From Anarhynchus alexandrinus (Eukaryota > Chordata > Aves > Charadriiformes > Charadriidae), in contig VUYV01000044.1 in the NCBI GenBank assembly GCA_008711295.1, forward strand, positions 3,154,094 to 3,218,093: 64,000 nucleotides of DNA, read 5' to 3'. The translations under genes and the position numbers were made by a program. A model generated the notes under the pieces. That model saw only the letters and a program-made list of their open reading frames with translations. It ran no database searches and was not told where the DNA came from. Position 1 is the stretch's first letter. Each line of letters starts with the position of its first letter. Shown here piece by piece: positions 22,861 to 34,975 of this stretch.

Positions 22861-24805
22861 AGTGAACATCTGTCTATACTATGCTCACAAAGAAGGAGTC
22901 TCTATTGATGTCAATTTAGTACTTTTCATCAGGAATAAATTGAAAGATAGAACATAAAATAAATAAATCCAAATAATTTATAAGCAATCCATGTCACATG
23001 CTTTTTCAAATATGCCATCGGTACCTCAAAGTTTGCATTAGCCTGTAAGGCCCTAATGCGAGTTAGACATTACCCAAGAGGTTTTCTCTTCTCTTTGGTA
23101 CCAGAGGCAACCGCACTTGAAATGCCTTATTATAAAACAAGGCTGGAACATAAATCAGTAATTAATGAATTAGATCTTACATTGGTCAATCCAGTCACAG
23201 ATATACTAACCTTTCAGGCACCGGGCAAAATTGCATTCGTGGGTATAGAAAAGGATGAATGACAACACTATGATAATTTAGAGAAAAAGTGTTGTGCAAT
23301 GTGTTTGGGATTTATGATAATTCAGTAATAAAACCAGACTTTGGGCTAAACTGCATGCTTTGAATTTTGTTCACTATATTATGACAAAAATCTTGGCTAG
23401 AGATATGTAGTCCGTAAAACTTAAATAAAGAATTTCATTGATTTTAAAATTCTTTCAACTCCCTCTGAAAATCTTACTGTCTCTCTCTGGATTTTATGAT
23501 TGTACTTTCATGAATCAAACTTACTCAAACTTTGAACTTATTCATACTTTGAATGTGGTCAACCCTATGTAAAGCCAAAATAGTTTCTCCCAAGTAACCC
23601 CAATTACTCTCAATACTTAATCGGTATTAATTTATTTAATCTGTGCTATTGCTGAAGAAAATAATTAAAGTGATTTCTCCATAATAGGGTTCTGATGTGA
23701 CAAAGTAATTCACGTTATCTGCTGAAAATTCTTTCTGGTGGGTAATGTTTACTATTCCCTTCACATACAATTATTCCTCTCAGTATTAATCAGACAATTT
23801 TTCAAAGGTGTAGTCATGAAATTGGACTGGCTCCATGCCTAATCCAATATATGTTGTTCAGTAAACGTATATCCCAAGATATATGTTTACTAGGCAACTG
23901 AATTTCAGTAGAGTGACATAGTTGTATGCGGAGTCCAGCTATACAAACAGATATTTTCTTGATGGAGAACTCATTGCTATGCAAGCTATTTTTAGTTTTG
24001 TGCTTAACGTGTTTTGGGTGAAAAAACAGACTGGAGGTAGAGTATTTTCCTAAGTAATTCTGTACCGTATGTGCCATGTTTGGGATATGTCAATGACTCA
24101 GGGCTTTAAATAAAAACATAAGGCACCATTTCACTGTTTCATGCTGCATTTCTTAGGTAAAAACATCTCTGCAAAGTCATACTAAGTAACACCAATCTAC
24201 TACAGCAACAACTGCCGGTGAGAAAACTTCCCTAAGGGCACAGGAGTAAAGGGTTCATTCATCAGGAACTGAAAAATCAGAAACTCAGGGTGTCCAAAGG
24301 ATAATATGCAATAACTCTGCTGTGACAATAACCTACGTTTATATCAAAGGTGGAATATATTTTGAGTTCACATTAGCAGCATTTCTGTGTTCTGTAATAT
24401 CTGATGCTTCTTGGTCTTACTCAGCTCAGGTAGACTGGAAATTTGTGAACTTCCTTTTGTAGGATTTTCAAGTTAAATTTGTAGACTAAAGAGCCTAAAC
24501 GGGGCGGTGTCACTAATACAAGTTTCTACCATGAATACATTTAAACCAGAGATTTGTCTGCATAAGCTTTTCATGAGCATCTGGTCTTCTGAATGCATGT
24601 CTGAACTGACCCCAGCTCCGCACCCCTCGAGACTACAGAAAAAACCTCAAGTCTTATCACAACAGCAAACCCTTGCGTGGCCTGAGACACACTGCAATAA
24701 GTACAAGTGAAGCAGCTCAGAAGGAATATTTATCAGCTTGAAAATAGAATGGAATCAAATTCTTTCTGCTTAGTGATGTGCACAGCCCTTTCCCAGCAGG
24801 GCAGT
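22861..24805. other. AT-rich non-coding stretch
   Basis: AT-rich with short frames only (up to 87 codons on the reverse strand). Apart from the hairpin at 23853-23898, nothing is recognised. Confidence 0.6.
23853..23898. repeat. Hairpin with 21-bp arms and forkhead-type cores
   Basis: Arms 23853-23873 and 23878-23898 pair with one mismatch and three G-U wobbles, leaving a 4-base loop (CCAA). The inner 14 bp pair without mismatch (one wobble). The arms carry GTAAACG and TGTTTAC, the latter an exact forkhead core on the reverse strand. The hairpin is shorter than a usual miRNA precursor and the loop is tight, so a regulatory dyad or a small palindromic repeat is more likely. Confidence 0.55.
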
Positions 24806-24861
24806 CCTATGGCGACCTGTGGGATCATTCACATGACCAAAAGCTTGCAGGATCAGGCCCA
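24806..24861 (+). mobile_element. Terminus of an ancient interspersed repeat
   Basis: GTGGGATCATTCACATGA followed by GCTTGCAGGATCAGGCCC. I recall a repeat end reading approximately GGGACTACTCACATGAG...TGCAGGATCAGGCCC from many sauropsid sequences, and the match here is good over about 45 bp. The rest of the element is not detectable. Family name unknown to me. Confidence 0.45.
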
Positions 24862-24939
24862 GAAAACACTCCACTTTTGAGATACAGCCCTAGATCATGT
24901 AGACATTTTTATCAAAACATATTCTGACTATTTATGTGT

Positions 24940-25545
24940 TTATAAAATGCGGTACAGGCTTTTATAACTTACACTTAAGAATCAAGTAGCTGATGCATGT
25001 GTTTTTTTCCCCTCGCTCCTGCATTTTGAGATATTATTCCGCTCTTAATTTTCAGCCTCCTCCACCTCCTCCTTTCTCTCTCTCGCTTTTTTATTTTCGT
25101 TGGTGACCACAACTGTAGTTTCAGTAAATAAAGCTAGTGCTTGATAATGTGGAACGGCCAGGAGCTTAACTCTGCCCTTGGAGATCGCTTACATCAAACC
25201 AGCGATCAAAAAGTGGTGCAGATAAAATTTGTCATCAGGGATTTCCTACAAAAGAATTACAGTGGAGAAATAGCCTGATCGATACTATGGATTTTCACTG
25301 CAGGGGCTGATAGTCCAATTGCTGTGAAACACTCACACAGATAAAAGGGCATGGCTGCCACTTTGTTACAGACTGCTGACTCAGCGCAAAGGCTGTCAGG
25401 TATTTATAGGCCAAAGTGATACAGAATTATCACCTTGCAGTGCCCAGCTCTTGTTAGTTCTGAGATTGCCTCCCTTTATGGGATTGCTAAATGCAGGTGA
25501 ATGGAAAAATGATGGCTAACAGCTGTCAAAATGCAACAGAATGAA
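24940..25545. promoter_or_regulatory. Strong candidate conserved enhancer with MAF element
   Basis: The most enhancer-like block in the window: about 600 bp of complex sequence. TGCTGACTCAGCG at 25374-25386 matches 12 of 13 bases of the palindromic MAF recognition element (TGCTGACTCAGCA) and also contains an AP-1 site. CAGCTGTCA at 25520-25528 overlaps an E-box and a MEIS core. A CCT-rich pyrimidine tract occupies about 25055-25087. No coding frame of note. Conservation is inferred by eye. Large MAF or AP-1 input would be testable. Confidence 0.4.
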
Positions 25546-28319
25546 GTACTTAAATCTTTTTTTATCCATTAAAAGGGTAACAACCAAACATATATCATAG
25601 TGCAGACGTTGTAATGATATTTGGGGCCAGTAAACTAGGGGTTATAAACAATGTACATCTGATCAAAATGGTAAGGAAAATACAAAAGGGAAAAAAAGCA
25701 ATAATAAAAATTCTTCTTGTTACTTTACAATATGTGGCTTGGCATTTACTTTGCTGCTCTTTGCAGGGATCTCCAGCCCCTCATCAAGGCTGCTACGACC
25801 AACCTCCCAGCTCCATCAATACCCTGATAATTTTATACTCCATATACTGCAGGGAAAACTGCTTTAAGGAGTCATTGGGACGACTCCAGGAACTCTTCTT
25901 CATTGTTCCAAGCCAGTATTTTACACTCTCACCAAGATAAAATGCTGATAGATACCTAATATTAACCAACAGCATTAAGGGCTCATTGACTTCAAGGACC
26001 GTTTCACACACAGACACTTATAGGACCAGATCATGATGAAGGCAAAAGAAATACGCTCATCTTTTGGTCCAACAGGTAGTGTAAAGCATCTCCATCCTGG
26101 TATACAGTCTGTGATTGACTGTCCTTGGCTGGCGGGTATTTCGCTGTTGGTACTGGCCTGAATACGTTCCCTAGTGGTGCTAATGAAGGGGGCAGGCGCT
26201 ACCTTTCCTTTCATCACTCTGTAGAGTACAACATTTATTTCCTTTTGGAGATCGTACACAATGAAAGATTGGTTTTGACTGCATAAGGATAACGTTTGGA
26301 AGGTCGTACAAAAAGCTGTAGAGCCCAGTAACATAAAAAGAGACAGGAAGTTTGATTACGAGCATCTGCACAGACTTTGCTTTGTCCATCGCCTCCTAGG
26401 TGGTTTCATACAGGAACTGGTGACGGACTCCATAAGGAGGTTTTTGCAGCTTAAAACCAGTTTGAGAACTAGTTCAAATGTATTATTACATATGCACTCA
26501 GAAGCATACATTAGGAGTCTGTTTTGCTAGATAATGAACAACCTCACAGTCCATCTCCCAGAAAACTGAATATCCAATTAAATAATTTTTTTTCCCTAAT
26601 GTTGCCTTGCAAAATCGTGACATCCTCAGCGTATCGCCTACTGTTGTATCACCACATTCATCATTTTGAGAATTTTTTTTTTACTTGTAAATACATGACA
26701 TGTCCTGGTGTGCGAGCAACCCAAAGTTTACCCTTTCAGCACTCAGAATATGGTGGTTTTAAACGTATGTAGGGAAGAGAACACCGCTTTCCAAAGGGGG
26801 GAGCGGGGAGAAGGAGAGGAGGGATTTGGTTTTTATAACTCAGGCTCATCTTCAGTTATGCAAAGCTTCATATATGGCCAGATTGTAAGAGCCAAACTAT
26901 ATTTATTACTTAAGTAAGATGAAACCAGAGCTTCAGTATTCCTAACATATGGCTAGAGGGACATTGGATCTAACACAAGCCCAGGGGAGTGACATGAGTA
27001 AAATGAACCACGCTGGCTGGGCACCTGCATCCAGATTCATCTCACCTGAAAGGTGTCCAGGCTACGTTAGTCATCGAGAAGCCCCTCAATAGTTGATGGA
27101 AATAGACTGGTGCATGAAAGGAGGAGGAAGCCCTGGACTGTACTTGGCACAGCTATGATGAAGTACAGATCTGTATCTCTTCTCATCCTCTGCCTTGGGA
27201 GGGTACCTAAAAGGCCCTGTTAGGTGAGATGAGTCATCCCTGTTGCTGAGAAGGGGTTAATAGATCCATCATGAATAATGCTTTGAAGATCTCATTTTTG
27301 TTGGCTTTTTTTTGGTTTTCATTAATATTGGTTTTAAAACCATCTTAGGTGTTTTGGAGAAACACAAATAGGAGGATTAAAAAGCTGAAATTTTTCAAAT
27401 GTCTTGAGAAGGTCATAGCCAGGAGAAGCTGAAATTCAAAGGAGTTTATGTACCTACTGCTTTAGACTTCATTTAATAACAGAGCTTTAAACTAAAGGAA
27501 GAAATACTGCACAAAGACTGAGAACTATATTATTCAAAAGAGCACAAAGAACCTGGACGTAGGTATTATTGGCAGAAGTTTTCAGTGAGTTTAACCAAAA
27601 TGGTTGACTGCAGAAGCTTTAGAGTGAAAATGCAAAAAGTTTAAATTAAAATACTAAAGTATAACGCAAAGTATTAATTTAAATAATAATTTGATTGCCT
27701 GTAAGAAATGTTGCGGGTTTCTAAACCAACATCTTTCCTAACCAGGAGAGAAGCCACACCTTTCTCCGTGCTCCATAGGGAAATTACCGTAGCACTTGTC
27801 TGAACTGCCTAGTGCTGGTAGAATCATAGCTGCTCTCATCGCAGCGTTGTTGGATGGAAGTTTACTGTCACTAGCAATAAGCAGTAGATAAAAGGAGGGA
27901 GGGGGAGGATAAGAAAACAAAAGGGAAAAATAGAAGCTAAAAAATTCACGAGAGGTGAAAAAAAGGGGGGAAAAAAAGAAGATATACATAAACTAGTTGT
28001 TTTTGTCTTTCTAGTTGCTATGATGTGCACAAAGGAAATAGACTGAATAAAATCACATCTCAGGAACACCAACATAAATTCCCCCTTGCTTTGACAAGTA
28101 CGTAATTTTGTGCAGTGATGCTCTTCACGTCTGGAGAGTTATGAGGCAATTTCATTCCCATCTGACAAATTTACAAAGAAACATTAGAGAGAAGGGATTA
28201 GAAAAGCGAGAAATCTTTATAGACTTTTTCCTCAGGCTGTATTTTCCTTCCATCTTTTGGCTCTTCCTTGAGGAATATGTATGAGTGACTCATTCTGTAT
28301 GAACGCCATAACCGAAACA
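25546..28319. other. Non-coding stretch, no gene recognised
   Basis: AT-rich, with G-rich purine patches near 26795-26830 and at 27889-27990 (listed). Frames up to 119 codons on both strands are unrecognised. No repeat family identified. Confidence 0.55.
27889..27990 (+). repeat. Polypurine tract
   Basis: Roughly 100 bp dominated by A and G on the plus strand, including GGAGGGAGGGGGAGG and AAAAAAAGGGGGGAAAAAAAG, with scattered pyrimidines. Long purine-pyrimidine tracts can form triplex DNA. The reverse-strand frames here (rich in F, S and P) are translations of the low-complexity tract, not a gene. Confidence 0.7.
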
Positions 28320-28600
28320 CTTAGCAGATAAGCATAACATGAAATGTGCTTTAAATCAACTAATTGTATTTACATTATCTGGGAGGGCTGATCCTGATTG
28401 GCTAAAGTTTGTAAAAATTTGCTATTGTGCATTTTCAAGATAACAATTTAAAACTGGGGGGCGAAAAAAAAAGGAGCTAAAATATCAGCTATATAACTTT
28501 GCAGAAAAGTCCATGTCAGAAAAATTATTTGCACTTGCAAAGCACTTCTCAGCTTAGAGCTCTGATTGACCTTTTTGCCCTCATTATGGTCTCATGAAGA
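28320..28600. promoter_or_regulatory. Possible conserved non-coding element
   Basis: Complex block with an inverted CCAAT core (ATTGG at 28397-28401) and several TAAT and AAATCA cores. Its enhancer-like look is the only support. A (G)6/(A)9 run near 28457 interrupts it. Confidence 0.2.
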
Positions 28601-28604
28601 CCAA

Positions 28605-28662
28605 TAATATTTTTTCATTTTCCACTTTGGGAAACTGAGGTAGATTAAATGAGCTCCTGTGT
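28605..28662 (-). mobile_element. MIR-like SINE remnant, reverse orientation
   Basis: TTTTCCACTTTGGGAAACTG followed by AGGTAGATTAAATGAGCTC. This matches the reverse complement of the MIR/Cry region that on this strand reads ATTTTACAGATGGGGAAACTGAGGC...GGTTAAATGACTTG. About 55 bp can be followed. A fossil copy. Confidence 0.55.
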
Positions 28663-31600
28663 GCATGGAGAAAATAAATGTCACCAAAAAACAGGACAGG
28701 GAGGGACTAGTTGGGCTGAGCTCAGTCTTCTGCATCGCAAAGAGCCTTTCCAACACCGAGCTCTGTAACTCGAGAGAACGTCTGCTCCGTACAGGCACCA
28801 GGTACTTGCCAGCACACGTTGATATCCTTTATACTACTAAAAAAACAAATGGAAGGATGAGACAAGGAGAGAGCAAGGTGGTGTTAATGCCTTGCCAACA
28901 TCTGTGAAAGGCCAGGGAATTCCTTGGGTTTGTGGCTGCACCGTTACAGCTTCGTTCTGCCAAAAAACCAAAAAAAAAGAACCTGGTTCAGCCTTCTCTT
29001 TGCTGACAGATTATGGCACAGATTATTCTTGAAACAAATGATAAAAAGAAATGCTGTAAAAGCTTTGCTTTCTCCTGCAAGATTTTAAAAAACAGACAGC
29101 CATGGCTCGTTTTAGTTATACTGCTGAACGTATTTCAGATGAGGTGATATACAGCTACCACAGGATATCAGTATTTTATGTTCTATGAGTAATCAGTATC
29201 ATTTTTCTTTTCTTTTTTTTTCTTCTTCATTTTTTAATATCAAAACATTGGCACCAATTGTTTGTTATTGGTGTAACATCAAGGAACTTCCACCACGGAT
29301 AACCCGGGCCCTGCTAGTCCAGATCTTTTGTTTCTGTGCAGTTTCGCATGGGTCCCCTTTTAAGGTCACTTCAAGTGCTGGATGATGGTACTTCCCTCCT
29401 CCTTTTATTAATGAAAATTATATGACGGTGCTCGGAAGTTCCAAAACATATTCCTTTCTTGGCACAAAGATGAAATATAATAAAATGCAGATGCTTTCTG
29501 ATACAGAGCACAGATGAAAATGTTTTATAACCACGACTTATGGAGAGAGGAAAGCACAGGGGACACGGTTCCTAGGGCCCTGGTTGAAAGCCCCAAAGCA
29601 ATCACTGCAATATCTGTAATATGACAGAAGAAAGTCGGGGGAGGGGTATTTATTATCTTTTTCATGGGACCCAGGTGGACCTCCTGGCAGCCATGTTTAT
29701 GACTCAGGATCCATTTTAAAATAGTGAACCATAATAAATGGAAACTCAGATGTGTAACTGTGCTGGATTTTAACATGTTTCAATTTTTATTGTCTCTGCA
29801 TTTGCAATCATTTTTGCACGAAGCAAACCATTTCTTAATAACTTTCAACTATGCTGCTTCGCCCTTTGTATTTACTTCATCTGACATGTCCCCTTCCCCT
29901 CCTTGGGTTTTGACACCTACATGGACTGGATAAAAAGTTCTGTTATGAGACTTTTGTTCCACTTAAGGAGTCAAAGGGAGACTTGAGAGCCATACCTCCT
30001 TTTCTAATTAATAGATGGATGATAAAGGAAGCATTTCCTATGCTTTCTTTAAAAAGAACGTTTAATAATTTACTTGTCTGGACACGATATACTCTTTGCA
30101 TTTCAGATAGATGTGGAAGCAGAAATGTTTGCTATTCCCTGCCCTTGATGCACAGTTTAGATATTCCCTTTCACTAAGCCAGATAACCATTGGGCACATG
30201 TCCGTTAAGCTTAGAGAGAATTATCAGAAGTTTTTGTACAGTGGGACTGTCTCTTTGGTATTCACTAAACACATTGAAAACGGCCCCCAAAAAGAATACA
30301 AAAAAAGCAAAGTGGGTCCAAGCCAAGAAGCCTGTAATCTCATCTGCCTGTAACCTTCCACAAGTTCAAAGACATTTGGGTAAAGGATTTTTGTTCCAGT
30401 CTGTTGTTGCTACTAGAGACGGAAACTGTAAGCTCAGCTCAAGACCTAAACTTTACATAGTTAATCAATTGTTTAGATCACAGCTTACGTCTGGTTGTGC
30501 AGCCTGCTCAGATGGGGTCCCGAGAGCACGGCTGCTTATCTGAACATTTTCTCTGTGCAAGAGACAAAAATCTTGTGAGAAAAGACATTACTGCTAACAT
30601 TTCTGATGTGCTCTGGCAAGAAGATGACCACAAACACAGATAAATTAGATATATTTTGGCATTTTTGACTTCAGCCCCACCCAGAAATCATGAGTATAGA
30701 AAAATACAAAAATGTAGTTAACACAAATGACAAACTCAGGTGAGTTTAAGGTCATTATTTATTCTGACCAAGTTGTTTCTATTATCAGCAAGAAACAATT
30801 TAACTGACTCGCTCCCCTGAGCAACTATAGGACTTTCTCCAAAAGCCTGAGCAAATTATCCAATTACAGCTGCTCTTCATTCGCAGAGGAATCGCAAGCA
30901 TGAAGACATCGGCCAAAGGCACTCAGCATTTGGGGGAATTCGGCAATTCCTAAAGCCGGGTTTGAGAGCATAAAGCCGCACTTGCACCTTTCCCTGTGGC
31001 TGTGCGCAGAGACACGGCATATGGCGTAGCCCGACATGTTCACTATTCCGAGCAGCGTATGGTCCCGTTATTCTGCACATCATAATTTAACACTTCACAC
31101 TGGAGAGCTCTCCACTCAATCCTACAAAATAACATGCTAAATCAGGAAAGTTCGCACCATAGTTTGCATAACAAATAATTTCCATGACTTCAAGGAATTC
31201 TTCTCAAAACATTTAAATCCTCTTCTAAATATTTTAGGTAGAGTTATCAAAAAGCACATCTCTGTGGAGAACATCTTTGTGAGTGCTGCTGTGCTTAACA
31301 TGTTTGTACAGTTCCTCCGACTGCGTGAGTTTAGTTGACTGACAGCTGGGTCCATGCAAGATATCTTAAATAGATAATTAGATATGTAACTAACTTTTTC
31401 ATGGGCACAAATGTATGGCTAACCTCTTTGAAAACTTAATACATACCTTACTCTCTTTGAAAAAGAGTAGATTGAAGTGAAGAGGGAAAGTCTATTTAAA
31501 AACAACTTTTGGAAATATTTAAGAAAAAAATTATTTAATTTCTTTTCTTTTCTATATCTGTGAGACAATAATGCCTAACCAATTTCGTAGTAAAGGTAGT

Positions 31601-34600
31601 GGAAATAAAAAAATAATATTTGAATTATTTTGATCATGATAATCCCGATTGTTTTGAAAGTAAATGATATTTGAAAGTCTCTCCAGAATGTACTTACAAA
31701 TTCATAGGAATGCCATTAGAATACAGCATTAATTAACATCCACTTTTATAAAGTGCTTCTAATATTGTGTAAACAAGCAAGAGTTGAAAAGCTTATTTTT
31801 AACTTGTATCTGCATATGCAGTGTGATCATAGTGAGTTACAAAAACACCCAAATAGCACTGGGAAATGAATTTTCACAGTTTGTTTCTGGTTGAAGACAC
31901 ACCAAAGTACCTGTCTTTAATTTGAGTAGCTGTGAACAAAAGGTACTTGCCAGCTTGCTTAGCATCGTATTTATATGCTCATGTCAGTTCAGCCATGGGT
32001 GGAATACTGATGTGTCAATATTTGTTAGCCAAAATGATAATAAGTAACTGACTTGAAATAACTTAAAACAATCAGAAGCAATTGTGCAGCATTGTATCAG
32101 GTTAAATCTGACCGTGCCATATTTTATCTCCTCAAGAAATAAAGCCAATTGGATGGCATGCTGAATAGCCCACGGAGTCGAATCTGGGGCGAGGCTGCCA
32201 GACCTCCACAGCCTCCGTTAACATCACAGACCGAGCGCGGGAGGGCTCCGCTGGGGCTGTCTGGGGACAGATAACCTTGAGGTGTACCGATCCAGCCTAG
32301 GCTGAAATTTAGAATGGAGAGCAACACTAAAACCCTCAAAACTCAGTTTTAGTAGCTGAGATCCTAAAGGTTATGACTTATCTTTCAACCATCTAGGCGA
32401 TGGTTGAGCTCACCTCGATTTTACTTGTGACATCCTCCTTTCAGTACCCGAAATCTAACCCGGAATTTTACAAAATAAATGTTATTTTTTCCACTATCAA
32501 ATTAATCTGGCATTGGAGGCAAAATCTGTTGAAGGATGCAGGATAAAACAAAGAAAGTAGGATGATTTAGAGAAAGAAACTCCTTCCCCTCTCGCTCATC
32601 TTGTTATATACATAATTTTTGAATTTGGCCATCTCTCCTGCATTCCAGATGACTACTATAGGGTTACAGTCCCTGTGCAGAGCTCAGCCTAGCATCATAT
32701 TAGACATGTAATCATTTTGTATACAGCACCAGGATAACATTATCGAAAGGAAAACAAAATTTACCCTATGACTGTTATAAATGACTCATAAGATATTCTG
32801 CATTTCATTACTATGCTGGAGAACAAGCGGTAGTGGGGAGCTATCATCCCCACTGGAATGTGTCCAGGGTACGTCACAGAAACCTATTTGCCAAGAACCC
32901 TACAGCACTAAATGCTGTTTTTTGGGTTCAGCTGAGTTCATGCAGAGGCTCTGAATATGTAAGTCTCTAAAGCTCTATAAATAAAAAGAGAGTCTTCCTC
33001 AATTCCCCTCCCTGCCCAGATGTCACTGTCACATCCTGAGGTATAGTGATATAGAACGAAGGAACTACTGAAGGATCGGGATCCACAGGCATCCCTGACA
33101 GATCTTTAATCCAGAAGACCCACAAAGCATCTGTTCCACATCTGCTGTAAACTCTGCCTGCAAAATACTTATCAATAACAAGCATCAATAAATGACGAAG
33201 AGAAGCAAACTGTTAGGTACCACAAGGACGAAGCAGTAGAGTTCAGGGCAGTTCACAATTCTTGAATCCTATAACAGCAGGGGACTTATTACGGGAAATC
33301 TTTACCCTTAAGACATATATTGTTTTAGAATTAAAAGCCTTTTTTTTTTTTTCCCTCCACTTCTTTAAAGAGAGAAATCCTTGAACTGGTCACTTTTATC
33401 ACTTTCTGGAAACAGTTATTCATGCCCACATGCACTTATTACGGTGGTAATAGTAATAACACGGTGGTTGTGATGCTCTAAAGATACGAGAAATATACAG
33501 TTTGTAGGTGGAGGTAATACCTTTTATTAGATCAACTGATTAGACTGGAAAAAGACAGGCAAACTTTCAGAAAGACAAGCCCTTGCTCAGACTTTAAATG
33601 TAATAGACATCTTGAACACACTGTTATAAAATCTTGATATGATGCTTTAAAGCACTGCTCGTTCGTGAGATCACTCAAGGACTCCTTCAGAAGCTGCAAG
33701 TCTTCAAAAGTGATCCAGGAAATGCTAAAGTACTCTGTACTTTTCAAAGGCTAAAAAAAAATAATTCCTCCTGTTGTGAAAGAACAATAGGAAATGATTT
33801 TGCTGCTTTTTTTGGCTGAACACCTTCCAAGTTACATGTTTGGATGATTACCCTTCTCCATTTTAAAGGATAATGTTTACTGAGCATTTACAAAGAAATA
33901 GCAGTCTGCTGAGAGCTAGGTTTGCTTTCGTGAAATGTTCAAATAACTACTATCGAGAATTGTTCAAATAATTAATGTCAGGAAGAGCGGCTCACAAGCG
34001 TACCAGAAGTTCAATGTTCACAAATGGTCCTAAGCAATGTCTGAGATGAGGCCCAGGAATTTGAAGGTGGAAAGAAGAGCGCTTTGCATTTCTCTGATTT
34101 TGAGCAAGCCTAGTTCCTACAGTAATTAAACTACTCTCAGTTCTGGGTGGTTGCTCGTTACCGTACAGACTGCGCCGTGCAGCCCTGCAGGTTTCCCCCG
34201 TGCAGACTCCTGGTGCTGAGAGAAGGGGTGGGAGAGGAGCCATTTGGCAGCACCGTGTCACTGAAGAATATCTGCGAGCAGATAGAAACTCCCACTTGCT
34301 AGTTTAAATCAGCTTTCAGGAGCTTTTGTAACACCAAAATAGCACAAAATCTATTTACCTCAAGCTCCTGTCCTAAAAATTTGTGTGCCCACTAGGAAAG
34401 CCGAATGAACTGAAACCTTGAACTGCTGAGGACAGTACAATCAACAGGCAAAATGTTCTGACCTCGAAGTTCACATTCTTCTCCACCTCTCTAATTTTTC
34501 TGCACCATATTTTCTTATTTCTAAGCCAGGTTAGAGCGTGCGGCCGCCAGTTCAGACGCGTTGGTTCTTCACCAGTGATCTCGACGTGTAACCTCTGGAC

Positions 34601-34689
34601 GAGCCACTTCGTCTTCCCAGCCCTGAGTTTCTCTCCCCCGGTAGGAAGCACACTAACACTTGCTTACCCCGCAGAGGAGCCACAAAGTT
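28663..34689. other. Non-coding stretch, no gene recognised
   Basis: Six kilobases of AT-rich DNA with short homopolymers (pyrimidine-rich patch 29205-29240, T-rich run near 33340). About 30740-30900 is a weak enhancer-like patch. Frames stay under about 120 codons and match no known protein. No repeat family identified. Confidence 0.55.
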
Positions 34690-34975
34690 AGTTCACATAT
34701 AAAGAGATCCCAAACCGGCAAATATAAAGGAAATGCAAAGTGATACCACATTTCTCATTTAAAATGAGTGGGTGACAAATTGCTCATCAGATTGTACAAT
34801 TTGGGTTGCTCTTACTTGCCTGCTAATTAACCAGTCTGACATTATGTTTCCTCCCTCTTGCATCCACCCTGCCTCTGAACTAATCAGGGTTCAATGACAG
34901 CATCACTTATCCCAGGACACATTCCAATAATTAAGGTTTGGAGGACATCTTGCAAACTCCATCATATACCAATAC
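34690..34975. promoter_or_regulatory. Candidate conserved non-coding element
   Basis: Complex sequence with an odd palindrome of 7-bp arms (CTCATTT at 34754-34760, AAATGAG at 34762-34768), a 7-bp inverted pair (CAAATTG / CAATTTG) further right, and homeodomain cores (GCTAATTAAC, CAATAATTAAGG). No repeats. Conservation not measured. Confidence 0.3.

Noticed and set aside
27738..28075. Reverse-strand frames with long runs of phenylalanine, serine and proline that look like membrane segments
   Set aside because: They are translations of a polypurine/polypyrimidine low-complexity tract.
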